64,000 bases of DNA from DASUPK01 sp963736305 (lineage in GTDB: Bacteria; Actinomycetota; Thermoleophilia; Solirubrobacterales; 70-9): NCBI GenBank assembly GCA_963736305.1, contig CAVTOD010000007.1, positions 1-64,000 on the forward strand. Direction: 5' to 3'. This document shows positions 33,997-42,712 of the stretch, piece by piece. Position 1 is the first letter of the stretch, and each line of letters opens with the position of its first letter. A program made the position numbers and the translations under genes. Below the pieces are notes generated by a model that made no database searches, was not told where the DNA came from, and was given only the letters and a program-made list of their open reading frames with translations.

Positions 33997-34160
33997 CGAG
34001 GCCTGTGGCACCGCTTGCGGCGTTGCCCGCGAAACACCGTCACGGCGTCCGGTAGCCTTGTCCCGTCGCCTGTGACCGACGACGACCTCCCTCGAAGTAC
34101 GAGCGCCCGAGCGGGCGCAAGCAAGGCCAGCCGCGCGCAGCCTGATTCGGAGCGCCGTCG

Positions 34161-35450
34161 ATGACCGTCGTCCTCCTGATCCTGCTCTTCCTGTTGATCG
34201 CGCTCAACGGCGTGTTCGTCTCCGCGGAGTTCGCCTTGGTCCGGTCCCGGAGATCGCGGATCGAGCAGATGGCCGCCGAGGGGGAGCTGGGCGCCAGCCG
34301 AGTCCTGGAGCAGCTCGATCGCATCGACGAGTACCTCTCGGCCTGTCAGCTCGGAATCACGATGGCGTCGATTGGAATCGGCTTCCTCGGCGAGCCGGCG
34401 GTCGCGAAGCTGATCGAGCCGGCGTTCGGCGGCCTCTCGCACGGCGTCGCGGTCGCGATCTCGGTTGGGATCGCGTACACGCTGGTGACGACCCTCCATG
34501 TGACCGTCGGGGAGCAGGCGCCGAAGCTGTTCGCGATCTCGAGACCGGAGGAGAGCGCCCGCTTCCTAGCCGCGCCGCTGCGGTGGTTCCGGCGAGCCAG
34601 CGCCCCATTCACCGTCGCGCTCACCTGGCTCTCGAACTCGCTTGCCCGCCTGGTCGGGGTGCGGCCCGGCGATCTCAGCGAGCAGCCGACCACCGAGGAC
34701 CTCAAGGTGCTGATCTCGCAGTCCGCGGTCGGCGGCCGGCTCGACCCGGGCGAGGCCGTGATGCTTCGCGGCGTCTTCCACCTGCACGAGCAGGAGGCCC
34801 GCGAGGTAATGACGCCGATCCCGGCCGTCGTCACGGTCGACTACTCCTCCAACGTCGCCGACGCCCTCGGGATGTGCACGTCCTCCGGGCACAACCGCCT
34901 CGTGGTCGTCGAGGACGGGAACGCGGACCGGGTCCGCGGCATCGTTCACGCCCTGCGCCTCGTCCGGCTGCTGATGAGCGAGGGGCCGGAGGCGAAGATC
35001 GAGGGCGCGGTCCGAGACGCCCTGATCGTCCCGGAGACCAAGCCGCTGGACGACCTGCTCACCGAGCTCCAGCGCCAGCGCTCGTCGATCGGCGTCGTCG
35101 TCGACGAGTACGGCCGCACCGTCGGCATCGTCACGGTCGAGGACATCCTCGAGGAGGTGGTGGGGGAGATCGAGGACGAGACCGACCCGCTCGCCGGGTC
35201 CCTGCGCCAGCTCGCCAACGGCGACTGGTATGTGCGGGGCCACGTCTCGCTCGGGGATCTCTCGGATCGCGGCATCGAGCTGCCGGTCGATACGGATGCC
35301 TACAACTCGGTCGGCGGCTACGTCTTCGGTGAGCTCGGGCGCCTGCCGAAGCGGGGCGATCTGATCACCGCGGACGGCTTCGAGATCCGCGTGGAATCGG
35401 TCCGCGAGAATCGCATCGAGGCGGTTCGAATCCACTCCCGATCTGCGTAA
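34161..35450 (+). CDS. CNNM/HlyC-CorC family transporter (DUF21 and CBS domains)
   Basis: 429 residues. The DUF21 membrane domain spans 1-190 with the SAEFALVRSRRSRIEQMA signature after helix 1 and the ACQLGITMASIGIGFLGEPA segment. A CBS pair follows (about 205-325: MTPIPAVVTVDYSSNVADAL; GVVDEYGRTVGIVTVEDILEEVVGEI in parts) and a C-terminal CorC_HlyC domain ends the protein. It probably moves Mg2+ or other cations. The 164-base upstream gap has a 6-base GC hairpin (34103-34118) but no riboswitch I can name. Confidence 0.93.
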   Translation: MTVVLLILLFLLIALNGVFVSAEFALVRSRRSRIEQMAAEGELGASRVLEQLDRIDEYLSACQLGITMASIGIGFLGEPAVAKLIEPAFGGLSHGVAVAISVGIAYTLVTTLHVTVGEQAPKLFAISRPEESARFLAAPLRWFRRASAPFTVALTWLSNSLARLVGVRPGDLSEQPTTEDLKVLISQSAVGGRLDPGEAVMLRGVFHLHEQEAREVMTPIPAVVTVDYSSNVADALGMCTSSGHNRLVVVEDGNADRVRGIVHALRLVRLLMSEGPEAKIEGAVRDALIVPETKPLDDLLTELQRQRSSIGVVVDEYGRTVGIVTVEDILEEVVGEIEDETDPLAGSLRQLANGDWYVRGHVSLGDLSDRGIELPVDTDAYNSVGGYVFGELGRLPKRGDLITADGFEIRVESVRENRIEAVRIHSRSA

Positions 35451-35534
35451 CACGCAGGTTGCAGGAGTTTTCGCCTTCCGTCCGTTTGCGGCTCTAGCTT
35501 CCGGGCAATCCAGAGGGTCACTGAGGAGGCCGTG

Positions 35535-35828
35535 ATGTGGGTCGTCCGGTTCAGCGATAAGCAGCTTGAGGTGGTCAGGGCGGTGCTCCGCTCCGAAGAG
35601 CACCGGGGGCCGGCATTGGAGGGCGCTCTGGAGGCGCTCGACCTGGCCCGTTGGGACGACCTCCCCGAGGCCCAGTTGCCCTGGGGCGAGGTGGAGGCGG
35701 AGGCGAGCAAGCAGGGAGTCTCGGAGGCCGACGTGATCTGGGATCGTTCCGGCCGCCATGACGAGCCTGCGGTCCCTCCGATCGGTACGAAGTCGCGCGT
35801 CAAGCGCAAGGGCAAGCAAGCCGCGTAG
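35535..35828 (+). CDS. Small hypothetical protein overlapping the next gene
   Basis: 97 residues from ATG 35535 with GAGGAGG five bases upstream (GTG 35532 is an alternative). It is a helical, acidic protein (LRSEEHRGPALEGALEALDL) ending in a basic tail, RVKRKGKQAA. The last 71 bases overlap the M28 gene in another frame. Family not recognised. Confidence 0.65.
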   Translation: MWVVRFSDKQLEVVRAVLRSEEHRGPALEGALEALDLARWDDLPEAQLPWGEVEAEASKQGVSEADVIWDRSGRHDEPAVPPIGTKSRVKRKGKQAA

Positions 35829-36687
35829 CCTCGCGGCGCTCGCCCTGGCCGGGGCGATCCTGGCCGGCTGCGGCGGGTCCGGCAACTCCGACCAGCCGAA
35901 TCGCTTCGACGGCGCGCGGGCAATGGCGCTGGTCCATCGCCAGGTCGCCGTGGGACAGAGGCCGGCGGGATCACCGCAGCTTCGCCGCCTTGCCGACGAG
36001 CTTCGGCCGATGCTGCCGAACGGCACCTTCGAGCCGTTCGCCAGCAAGGAACCCCAGCAGGGCCTGCGCAACATCGTCGGCGTCCTGCCCGGTCGCGCGC
36101 CGGCGATCCTGATCGGCGCCCACTACGACAGCGAATACCACCCAAAGGGATTCGTCGGCGCCAACGACAGCGCGGCGGGAACTGCCGCGCTGATCGAGCT
36201 GGCCCGCCGCCTTCCCGATGAGCTGCCGAAGGACCATCCGGAGATCCGCTTTGTGCTCTTCGATGGCGAGGAGGACCCGCCTGGCTGCAGCGACAAGGAC
36301 TTCGAGTTCTGTGCGCTGCGCGGCTCCCGGGCCTACGTCGCCGCCCATCCCGGCCAGGTCGGCGACATGATCCTGCTCGACTACATCGCGAATCGCGGCG
36401 CCCGGATCCCGCGCGAGACGAACTCGAGCCCAGAGCTCTGGGCGGAGCTACGCAAGGCGGCCGGCGAGGTGGGCACCGACGACCTCTTCCCCGACGAGAC
36501 CCAGCAGCCCGTGCTCGACGACGACATCCCGTTCCTGGAGCAGGGCGTCCGATCGATCGACCTGATCGACTTCTCCTACCGCTACGCGGACACCGACCAG
36601 GACACGCCGGACAAGCTCGATCAGGCGGTCCTCGATCAGGTGGGCGAGACGGTCGCCCAGCTGGTCATCAACCTGAGCGGTCAGTAG
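35758..36687 (+). CDS. M28 family zinc aminopeptidase lipoprotein
   Basis: 309 residues. A long basic Ser/Arg n-region leads into a hydrophobic segment and the lipobox LAGC at about residue 38, so the protein should be lipid-anchored outside the membrane. The M28 metal site is visible: IGAHYDSE, GANDSAAGTAAL and the catalytic acid pair in FDGEEDP. The family resembles glutaminyl-peptide cyclase/aminopeptidase. No other in-frame start exists between 35758 and the signal peptide, so the 71-base overlap with the upstream gene seems real. It overlaps the convergent dehydrogenase by seven bases. Confidence 0.88.
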   Translation: MTSLRSLRSVRSRASSARASKPRSLAALALAGAILAGCGGSGNSDQPNRFDGARAMALVHRQVAVGQRPAGSPQLRRLADELRPMLPNGTFEPFASKEPQQGLRNIVGVLPGRAPAILIGAHYDSEYHPKGFVGANDSAAGTAALIELARRLPDELPKDHPEIRFVLFDGEEDPPGCSDKDFEFCALRGSRAYVAAHPGQVGDMILLDYIANRGARIPRETNSSPELWAELRKAAGEVGTDDLFPDETQQPVLDDDIPFLEQGVRSIDLIDFSYRYADTDQDTPDKLDQAVLDQVGETVAQLVINLSGQ

Positions 36688-37505
36688 TCGTAGAAGCCGG
36701 CTCCGGCCTTGCGCCCAAGCTTGCCCTGGTCCGTCAGCGACATGAGGCGCCCCGGGGGCCGATGGTGCTCCTCCTGGCTATCGGCGTAGAGCGCCTCGCC
36801 GATTGCGACTGCGACATCGATGCCGACGAGGTCGAGCAGGGCCAGCGGCCCCATCGGGTAGTTGGCCCCGAGTGTCATGCAGCGGTCCACGTCCTCCGCG
36901 TTCATCCCGGTCTGCTCCATCAGGCGGACCGCGTCGAAGAGGTAGGGGAAGAGCAGCCGGTTGACGACGAAGCCCGGCTCGTTCGGGACCTCGACGACGG
37001 TCTTGCCGATCGACTCACACCAGTTGCGCGCACGAGGACCGATCTCGTCGCTGGCCGCCTCCGGGATGCAGAGCTCCACCAGGTCCATGCGCACCACCGG
37101 GTTGAAGGGGTGGAGGCCGAAGGTGCGCTTGGGGTGCCCGCCGCCCGAGGCGATCTCCTCGAGCGAGAGGGAGGACGTGGTGGTCGCGAGGTCCGCGCCG
37201 CCGGCCGTCTCGCCGATCGTCCTCAGCAGCTCGCTCTTCGGCTGAACCTCCTCGACGATGGCCTCGATCACGACGTCGCACGAGGCGAGGTCGCCGGCCT
37301 GGGTGGTCACCTTGATCCGGTTCGCGTCGGCGCGGTCGAGCTTCGCGCAGAGCGAGGTGGCCTGCTCCTCGGCCTTCCAGGCGGATGCGTCGGAGCGCGC
37401 CAGCAGCAACACCTGGGACGCCGTGCTGGCGCAGGCCGCGAGTCCGCAGGCGATCGTCCCGCTCCCCGCGATACCCGGACGCTCATATGTCTCAAAGGTC
37501 GCCAC
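36681..37505 (-). CDS. 3-hydroxyacyl-CoA dehydrogenase (3-hydroxybutyryl-CoA dehydrogenase-like)
   Basis: 274 residues. The N-terminal Rossmann fold begins GIAGSGTIACGLA, a variant of the usual GxGxMG loop. VIEAIVEEVQPKSELL, the catalytic-His segment TFGLHPFNPVVRMDLVEL and the C-terminal NRLLFPYLFDAVRLMEQT...GPLALLDLVGIDV dimer domain are normal. It oxidises 3-hydroxyacyl-CoA with NAD in beta-oxidation. It ends in the family motif KAGAGFYDY. Confidence 0.9.
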   Translation of the reverse strand: MATFETYERPGIAGSGTIACGLAACASTASQVLLLARSDASAWKAEEQATSLCAKLDRADANRIKVTTQAGDLASCDVVIEAIVEEVQPKSELLRTIGETAGGADLATTTSSLSLEEIASGGGHPKRTFGLHPFNPVVRMDLVELCIPEAASDEIGPRARNWCESIGKTVVEVPNEPGFVVNRLLFPYLFDAVRLMEQTGMNAEDVDRCMTLGANYPMGPLALLDLVGIDVAVAIGEALYADSQEEHHRPPGRLMSLTDQGKLGRKAGAGFYDY

Positions 37506-37647
37506 ACGGGGTGTGTATCACGCGCGCCGTCGGTTCAGGCGCACAGGTGCGGGTTTCTACTGGGCGGCCCCGGTGCTCAGCACCGTGGCCGGGACCCCGT
37601 CTCTCATCGAAGCTGAGCTCACCATTACCGAGAGGAAAGGAACGCAA

Positions 37648-38133
37648 ATGAGATCCAGGACATGGCTGCTGGTCGCGGGTGCGACCGGGGTCGCTGGGCT
37701 CCTTTTCGCGGGCTGTGGCGCAAGCAAGGGCTCCGATGTCGGCACGAGTGCTGCTGCCACTTCTCAATCGACGACCGCTGCGAGCTCCAACCAGCTCACG
37801 GTGAAGCTCGGGGACTACTCGTTCACGCCGTCGGACCCGACGGTCAAGGCGGGCAGGCTCACGATCACCGCCCCCAATGACGGTCAGATCCTGCATGAGC
37901 TGGTGGTCCTAAAAACCGATCAGGACGCGGCCTCGCTTCCCCAGAAGGGCGCCGAGGTCGACGAGGACGGTCTCGAGGCCAAGGGCGTCGAGAACAAGGG
38001 CGAGATCACCGATGTCGCGCCGGGGCAGTCGAAGAGCACCGATTTCAACCTCCAGCCGGGCCACTACGTGATGATCTGCAACGTTCCAGGGCACTACGCC
38101 CAGGGGATGTACGGGACCCTCACCGTCAATTAG
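37648..38133 (+). CDS. Cupredoxin-like copper lipoprotein
   Basis: 161 residues from ATG 37648 with GAGGAAAGG upstream. Signal peptide with lipobox LFAGC near residue 24, a Ser/Thr/Ala linker, then a cupredoxin domain. Type-1 copper ligands are complete: His in QILHELVV, and C-x4-H-x4-M in MICNVPGHYAQGM. It should carry electrons or bind copper outside the membrane. No oxidase gene is near. The 142-base upstream gap holds no gene. Confidence 0.9.
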   Translation: MRSRTWLLVAGATGVAGLLFAGCGASKGSDVGTSAAATSQSTTAASSNQLTVKLGDYSFTPSDPTVKAGRLTITAPNDGQILHELVVLKTDQDAASLPQKGAEVDEDGLEAKGVENKGEITDVAPGQSKSTDFNLQPGHYVMICNVPGHYAQGMYGTLTVN

Positions 38134-38211
38134 GTCCAGGTTCGGCGGACAGCTGTGATGAGGGCGCCCAGCCGGGCGTCCTCACCTCGGCCGGGGGCGG
38201 GCTTCGACTGG

Positions 38212-38231
38212 CTGACTCGCCAGTCAGTCGG
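38212..38231. promoter_or_regulatory. Operator-like palindrome over the thiolase promoter
   Basis: CTGACTCGCCAGTCAGTCGG matches the acyl-CoA dehydrogenase operator at 44146-44165 in 15 of 20 positions, with no gap. A likely promoter overlaps it: CTGACT (38212-38217), 16 bases, TATGCT (38234-38239). A repressor here would block RNA polymerase. Confidence 0.65.
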
Positions 38232-38289
38232 TGTATGCTCTGGTCTACAAGGCTTAGTTGCTTGAAGAAACCGACTGAGGAGGCCCGAG

Positions 38290-39477
38290 GTGGCTGAGAA
38301 CGGAAAGTTCAGTGGACGCGAGGTAGTGATCGTCGAGGCCGCCCGGCTGCCGGTTGGCCGCGGGCACGAGGAGAAGGGCTACTACAAGGACGTTCACGCC
38401 TCGAGCCTGCTCGCGAAGACCTACTCCTCCCTGCTCGAGCGCGCCGGCGTCGATGGCTCCGAGGTCGAGGATGTCGTCGCGGGCTGCGTGCAGCAGTTCG
38501 GTGAGCAGGGCATCAACATCGGGCGCAACGCCTGGCTCGAGGCCGGGCTCCCGATCGAGACGCCCGCCACCACCGTCGACCGCCAGTGCGGCTCGGCCCA
38601 GCAGGCCGTCAACTTCGGCGCCGCTCTCGTCGCCTCCGGCGTCCACGACGTCGTGATCGGCGGCGGCGTCGAGCACATGGGCCACATCTCCTTCGCCGAC
38701 TCCGCCGACGTCATGAAGGAGCACGGCTTCGCCTTCTCGCCCGCCCTGATGGAGCGCTACAACCTCGTCCCGCAGGGCATCTCGGCCGAGATGATCGCCG
38801 ACAAGTGGGAGATCCCCCGCTCCGAGATGGATGAGATCGGCCTCCGCTCCCACCAGCTCGCCCATCAGGCGACCGAGGAGGGGCGCTTCGAGCGCGAGAT
38901 CATCCCCTGGAAGAACAACGGCGACACCTACGTGACCGACCAGGGCATTCGCCCCCCGGGCCCCGACAGCGCCGAGAAGCTCGCCTCGCTGAAGCCCGCC
39001 TTCAGGGAGGACGGCAGGGTCACCGCCGGCAACTCCTCCCAGGTCTCCGACGGCGCCGCCGCGGTTCTGCTGATGGCGCGCGAGAAGGCCGACGCGCTTG
39101 GCCTGAAGCCGCGGGCCAAGATCGTCGACCAGACGACCGTCGGCGTCGACCCGGTGATGATGCTGACCGGTCCCATCCCCGCCACGCAGCTGATCCTGAA
39201 GCGCAACGGGATGAAGATGGACGACATCGACCTGGTCGAGATCAACGAGGCCTTCGCCTCGGTCGTCGCCGCCTGGCGGCGCGAGCTGGAGCCGGACATG
39301 GATCGCGTCAACGTGAACGGCGGCGCGATCGCGATCGGTCATCCGCTCGGCTCGACCGGCGCGCGCCTGATCACCACCCTGCTCCACGAGCTGGAGCGCT
39401 CCGACAAGGAGACCGGCCTGGTGACCATGTGCTGCGGCGGCGGGCTCGGCACCGGCACCTTGATCCAGAGGGTCTAG
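38290..39477 (+). CDS. Acetyl-CoA acyltransferase (thiolase)
   Basis: 395 residues from GTG 38290 with GAGGAGG upstream. The nucleophile is C100 in VDRQCGSAQQA, followed by the NEAFAS motif, H351 in GHPLGSTGAR and C381 in MCCGGGLGTG. It cleaves 3-ketoacyl-CoA in beta-oxidation or works in the biosynthetic direction. It is monocistronic by spacing and controlled by the palindrome at 38212. Confidence 0.96.
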   Translation: MAENGKFSGREVVIVEAARLPVGRGHEEKGYYKDVHASSLLAKTYSSLLERAGVDGSEVEDVVAGCVQQFGEQGINIGRNAWLEAGLPIETPATTVDRQCGSAQQAVNFGAALVASGVHDVVIGGGVEHMGHISFADSADVMKEHGFAFSPALMERYNLVPQGISAEMIADKWEIPRSEMDEIGLRSHQLAHQATEEGRFEREIIPWKNNGDTYVTDQGIRPPGPDSAEKLASLKPAFREDGRVTAGNSSQVSDGAAAVLLMAREKADALGLKPRAKIVDQTTVGVDPVMMLTGPIPATQLILKRNGMKMDDIDLVEINEAFASVVAAWRRELEPDMDRVNVNGGAIAIGHPLGSTGARLITTLLHELERSDKETGLVTMCCGGGLGTGTLIQRV

Positions 39478-39574
39478 GGCTCGGATGCTCGGTTGCGGCT
39501 GACGGCTTCGCCATCAGATCGCGGCCACGAGCGCCGGCCCACCGTCAGGCGCGGCCCTTCGCGCCGCTTCGAAA

Positions 39575-40216
39575 GTGAGCCGGCTGGTGGCCGTTAAGTG
39601 GAGCGCCGACGATTGCGCGCTGATGCGCGCGGACAAGGTGCTTAAGCGCGTGATGGAGGAGCGCGGGCCGCTCGATCCGGAGATCGATCGTCGCGGCAGT
39701 AGGCCCGATCCCTTTGAGGCCGTCGCCAGGGCGATCGTCGGCCAGCAGCTCTCCACCAAGGCGGCGCGCTCCATCTGGGAGAAGCTCCTCTCTCAGTTCG
39801 GCGGCGAGACGCCCACGCCGGAGGCCCTGCTGCGGAAGAGGACCCCGACTCTCCGCAAGGCCGGGCTCTCCGGTGCGAAGGTCGAGTTTCTGCGCGATCT
39901 CGCCGCGCGCGTCAAGGACGGCCGCCTCGATTTCGATCGGATCAAGGACCTCTCCGACGAGGATGTGATCGCGGAGCTGATCGAGGTGAAGGGAGTCGGT
40001 CGCTGGACGGCGGAGATGTTCCTGATGTTTCACCTGGCCCGGGAGGACGTCGTCTCTCTGGGCGACCTCGGCATCCGGCGCGCGGTCCAGATCGAATACG
40101 GGATGGACGACCTGCCGGGCCCCGAGGAGCTCGAGCGGATCGCCGATGAGTGGCGGCCGCGGCGGACGCTCGCCTGCCTGTACCTGTGGCGGTCCCTCGA
40201 CAACACGCCGACGTAG
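39575..40216 (+). CDS. HhH-GPD DNA-3-methyladenine glycosylase (AlkA-like)
   Basis: 213 residues from GTG 39575. AlkA-type core without the N-terminal domain: PFEAVARAIVGQQLSTKAA, the helix-hairpin-helix LIEVKGVGRWTAEMFLMF, and the catalytic Asp in VVSLGDLGIRRA. It removes alkylated bases from DNA. No iron-sulfur cysteines are present. The upstream 97 bases contain a sequence related to the 3' flank of the acyl-CoA dehydrogenase gene. Confidence 0.92.
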   Translation: MSRLVAVKWSADDCALMRADKVLKRVMEERGPLDPEIDRRGSRPDPFEAVARAIVGQQLSTKAARSIWEKLLSQFGGETPTPEALLRKRTPTLRKAGLSGAKVEFLRDLAARVKDGRLDFDRIKDLSDEDVIAELIEVKGVGRWTAEMFLMFHLAREDVVSLGDLGIRRAVQIEYGMDDLPGPEELERIADEWRPRRTLACLYLWRSLDNTPT

Positions 40217-40291
40217 CGGATAGCGTCAGCCTGCAAGCCGCGGCCAGGGGGGTTACCGATCCGCGGAATCCCCGAACAAAGGAATGGGAGA

Positions 40292-40738
40292 ATGAAGCCC
40301 AACGCACTTGCGGCGGTCGTCATTGCGCTGGCCGTGGGCGGCATCGCTGCTGGCTGCGGCAGCAGCAACAGCGACAGCTCGACTTCCACCGCGGCGATCT
40401 CCGAGGCCGAGTTCCAGGCCAAGGCGAACCAGATCTGCAAGCAGGGCAACGCCGAGGCCGACGCAGCCGGCAAGAAGCTCGGAAATAACATCAACCAGGC
40501 GCAGCTGGAGTCCTTCGTGACCGACACCCTTGTGCCGAACATCGAGAAGCAGGTCGACGGCGTCGAAGCCCTCGGCGCACCCGCCGGTGAGGAGGCACAG
40601 GTCCAGCAGCTGATCACGGTCACCCGGGCGGACATCGCCCAGCTCAAGTCCGATCCGTCGAAGATCCAGGACGACCACCTCTTCGACGATTCGAACAAGC
40701 AGGCGAACGCGCTCGGCCTGACCGAGTGCGCGGGCTGA
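40292..40738 (+). CDS. Small lipoprotein with conserved ICKQ motif
   Basis: 148 residues. Signal peptide and lipobox IAAGC (Cys about 22), a Ser/Thr linker, and a helical domain beginning EAEFQAKANQICKQGN with a second Cys near the end (LTECAG). The same [ANV]xQIC pattern occurs in the secreted protein at 56127-56708. Function unknown. It ends five bases before the LLM gene. Confidence 0.8.
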   Translation: MKPNALAAVVIALAVGGIAAGCGSSNSDSSTSTAAISEAEFQAKANQICKQGNAEADAAGKKLGNNINQAQLESFVTDTLVPNIEKQVDGVEALGAPAGEEAQVQQLITVTRADIAQLKSDPSKIQDDHLFDDSNKQANALGLTECAG

Positions 40739-40742
40739 TCTC

Positions 40743-41768
40743 ATGGCGGCGCTCGATCGCATCTCGATAGCCGCGATCGGGGATTCCCCGGCGGAGCTCG
40801 CCGAGCAGGCGAGCTCCGCCGAGGCCGCCGGCATCGACTGCGTCTGGACGCCGGAGCTCTTCCGCAGCTCCGTCACGCAGGCGACCTGGCTGGCGGCCAA
40901 GACCGAGAAGGTCAACGTGGGCACGGGCATTGCCTGGGCTTTCACGCGGAGCTCCTTCATTCTCGCCGTCAGCGCTCTGGACATCGACGAGATGTCGGGC
41001 GGGCGGTTCCGGCTGGGCCTCGGAGCGGGAGTGAAGCGACTGAACGAGACCTGGCACTCGGTCGACTACGGCAAGCCGGCTCCGCATCTCCGCGAGACGA
41101 TCGAGGCGACGCGCCTGATCATGGAGAAGGCCTCGACCGGCGAGCCGATTCGCTACGAGGGCGAATACCAGGACATCGACATCAAGGGCTGGGTCCGCCC
41201 GCACAAGCCGGTGCGCGACCGGGTGCCGATCTACGCGGCCGCGATGCGCGAGGGCATGTGCCGGATGGCTGGGGACGTCGCGGACGGGCTGATCGGCCAC
41301 CCGATGTGCCCGGTGCGCTGGCTCGACGAGGTGGTGATCCCGAACTTCGAGACCGGGCTACAGCGTTCGGGCCGGCAACGCTCGGACCTCGACTTCATTC
41401 CCACCATCACCACGATCATCGACGACGACGAGTCCCGCGCCCTCGACGCCGGCCGCCGCACGATCGCCTTCTACTCGACCGTCCGCACCTACAAGCCGCT
41501 CTGGGAGATGCATGGCTTCGCCGATGCGGCCGAGGCGGCAGGCAACGCCTTCCGCAAGGGCGACCTGGCGGCCATACCGGAGCAGATCCCCGACGAGATG
41601 GTCGAGGCCTTCACGGCCGCTGGGCCGCTCGACAAGGTCCGCGCCCGGGTGGCCGAGGTGGCCGAGCGCGGCGACGGCGTGTTCCTCACGCCCGCCACCT
41701 ACTTCATCCCGCCCGAGCAGATCGGCGAGTACCAGCAGAAGATCATCGAGGCCTTCGGCCCGGCCTGA
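40743..41768 (+). CDS. LLM class (F420-dependent type) oxidoreductase
   Basis: 341 residues. TIM-barrel luciferase-like fold: AAEAAGIDCVWTPELF, VNVGTGIAWAFTRSSF, MSGGRFRLGLGAGVK and the late VPIYAAAMREGMCRMAGDVADGLIGHP. The pattern fits F420-dependent reductases rather than FMN ones, but the cofactor cannot be proved by eye. The substrate is unknown. Confidence 0.9.
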   Translation: MAALDRISIAAIGDSPAELAEQASSAEAAGIDCVWTPELFRSSVTQATWLAAKTEKVNVGTGIAWAFTRSSFILAVSALDIDEMSGGRFRLGLGAGVKRLNETWHSVDYGKPAPHLRETIEATRLIMEKASTGEPIRYEGEYQDIDIKGWVRPHKPVRDRVPIYAAAMREGMCRMAGDVADGLIGHPMCPVRWLDEVVIPNFETGLQRSGRQRSDLDFIPTITTIIDDDESRALDAGRRTIAFYSTVRTYKPLWEMHGFADAAEAAGNAFRKGDLAAIPEQIPDEMVEAFTAAGPLDKVRARVAEVAERGDGVFLTPATYFIPPEQIGEYQQKIIEAFGPA

Positions 41769-41801
41769 ATCAAACGGGTCGCGCTGGCGCGCGCCCTCAG
41801 A

Positions 41802-42470
41802 TCAAAGCCCCTCGACGAACGCCTTGAGCTTCTGCGGATCGCGGAGCGGGGCGCCGTGGCCGAAGCAGACGAGCTCCGGCTCAAGGGCCGCGAGCTTGCG
41901 TGCCGACTCGCGGTTCCGCGCCGGGTCTGGGGTGAGAGCCGGCTTCGGCTCGTTGAGGCCGGGGATCCCGGTGTACTGATCCATGTTGGCCAGGACGTCG
42001 CCGATGATCAGGACGCGGTCGGACTCGCGCCAGAAGACGACGTGGCCGGCCGAGTGCCCGGGAGCGTCGATGACCTCGAAGCCGCCCACCTGATCGCCGC
42101 CCTTGATCGTCTTGTCGACATTGTGACCGGGCCCGTGGAAGATCCGCCAGAAGAAGTGGGCCATGAACTTGTCCGGCTGGCGCTCGTCGATCAGCTTGGG
42201 ATCCTCGGCGGCGGGCACGTCGAGCTCCGGGCACCAGAAGGGGATGCCGAGCTTCTCGCAGACGTCGTGGCTCGCACCCTGGTGGTCCGGGTGCGCGTGG
42301 GTGAGGGCGTGCGCGGTCACCCCGTGCCCGTCGAGCTGCTTCAGGATCCGCCCGGTGGACTGCCTGCATCCGGCGTCGATCAGGACGTCGCCGGCGAGAT
42401 AGGCGTTGACGGCCCAGGGCAGTCCCGGCAGACACTTGATGTGCCAGACGCCGTCGGCGAGCTCCTTCAT
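41802..42470 (-). CDS. Metallo-beta-lactamase fold hydrolase
   Basis: 222 residues from ATG 42470. Metal ligands are in order: THAHPDH, the HSAGH segment (DAPGHSAGHVV), GDVLAN and the final GHG. A glyoxalase-II-like single domain. The ATG overlaps the stop of the 80-residue gene (TGATG), so it is the third gene of an operon with 42470-42712 and 42709-44082. Confidence 0.9.
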   Translation of the reverse strand: MKELADGVWHIKCLPGLPWAVNAYLAGDVLIDAGCRQSTGRILKQLDGHGVTAHALTHAHPDHQGASHDVCEKLGIPFWCPELDVPAAEDPKLIDERQPDKFMAHFFWRIFHGPGHNVDKTIKGGDQVGGFEVIDAPGHSAGHVVFWRESDRVLIIGDVLANMDQYTGIPGLNEPKPALTPDPARNRESARKLAALEPELVCFGHGAPLRDPQKLKAFVEGL

Positions 42471-42712
42471 CAGTGAGCCACCCCGGTGCCGCCTCGCGGG
42501 TCGCCGCTGTGCTTCGAGAGCTCCTCGAGCCGGCCGATCTGTACCTCTCCCTCGCGGCGCACGGGATCGTCCTCCGGCAGGCCGTCGATCAGCTTCTGGA
42601 TCCGGTTCCGCACCTGAAGGGCGAAGTGGGGGGTGGACGGGCCCGCGAGCGCGCGGATGTCCCCGACGGTCACGGGCCGGGTCAGCCGGTCGGGTCGCTC
42701 CGCCTCGCTCAC
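42470..42712 (-). CDS. Small conserved-looking protein coupled to both neighbours
   Basis: 80 residues from GTG 42712. It is helical and charged (RPVTVGDIRALAGPSTPHFALQVRNRIQKLI), without membrane segment. Start and stop overlap the neighbouring genes (GTGA and TGATG), so it is translated in a coupled operon. Function unknown. Confidence 0.75.
   Translation of the reverse strand: MSEAERPDRLTRPVTVGDIRALAGPSTPHFALQVRNRIQKLIDGLPEDDPVRREGEVQIGRLEELSKHSGDPRGGTGVAH

Noticed and set aside
33997..34160. Possible riboswitch before the CNNM-type transporter
   Set aside because: A 6-base hairpin is present but no recognisable aptamer core.
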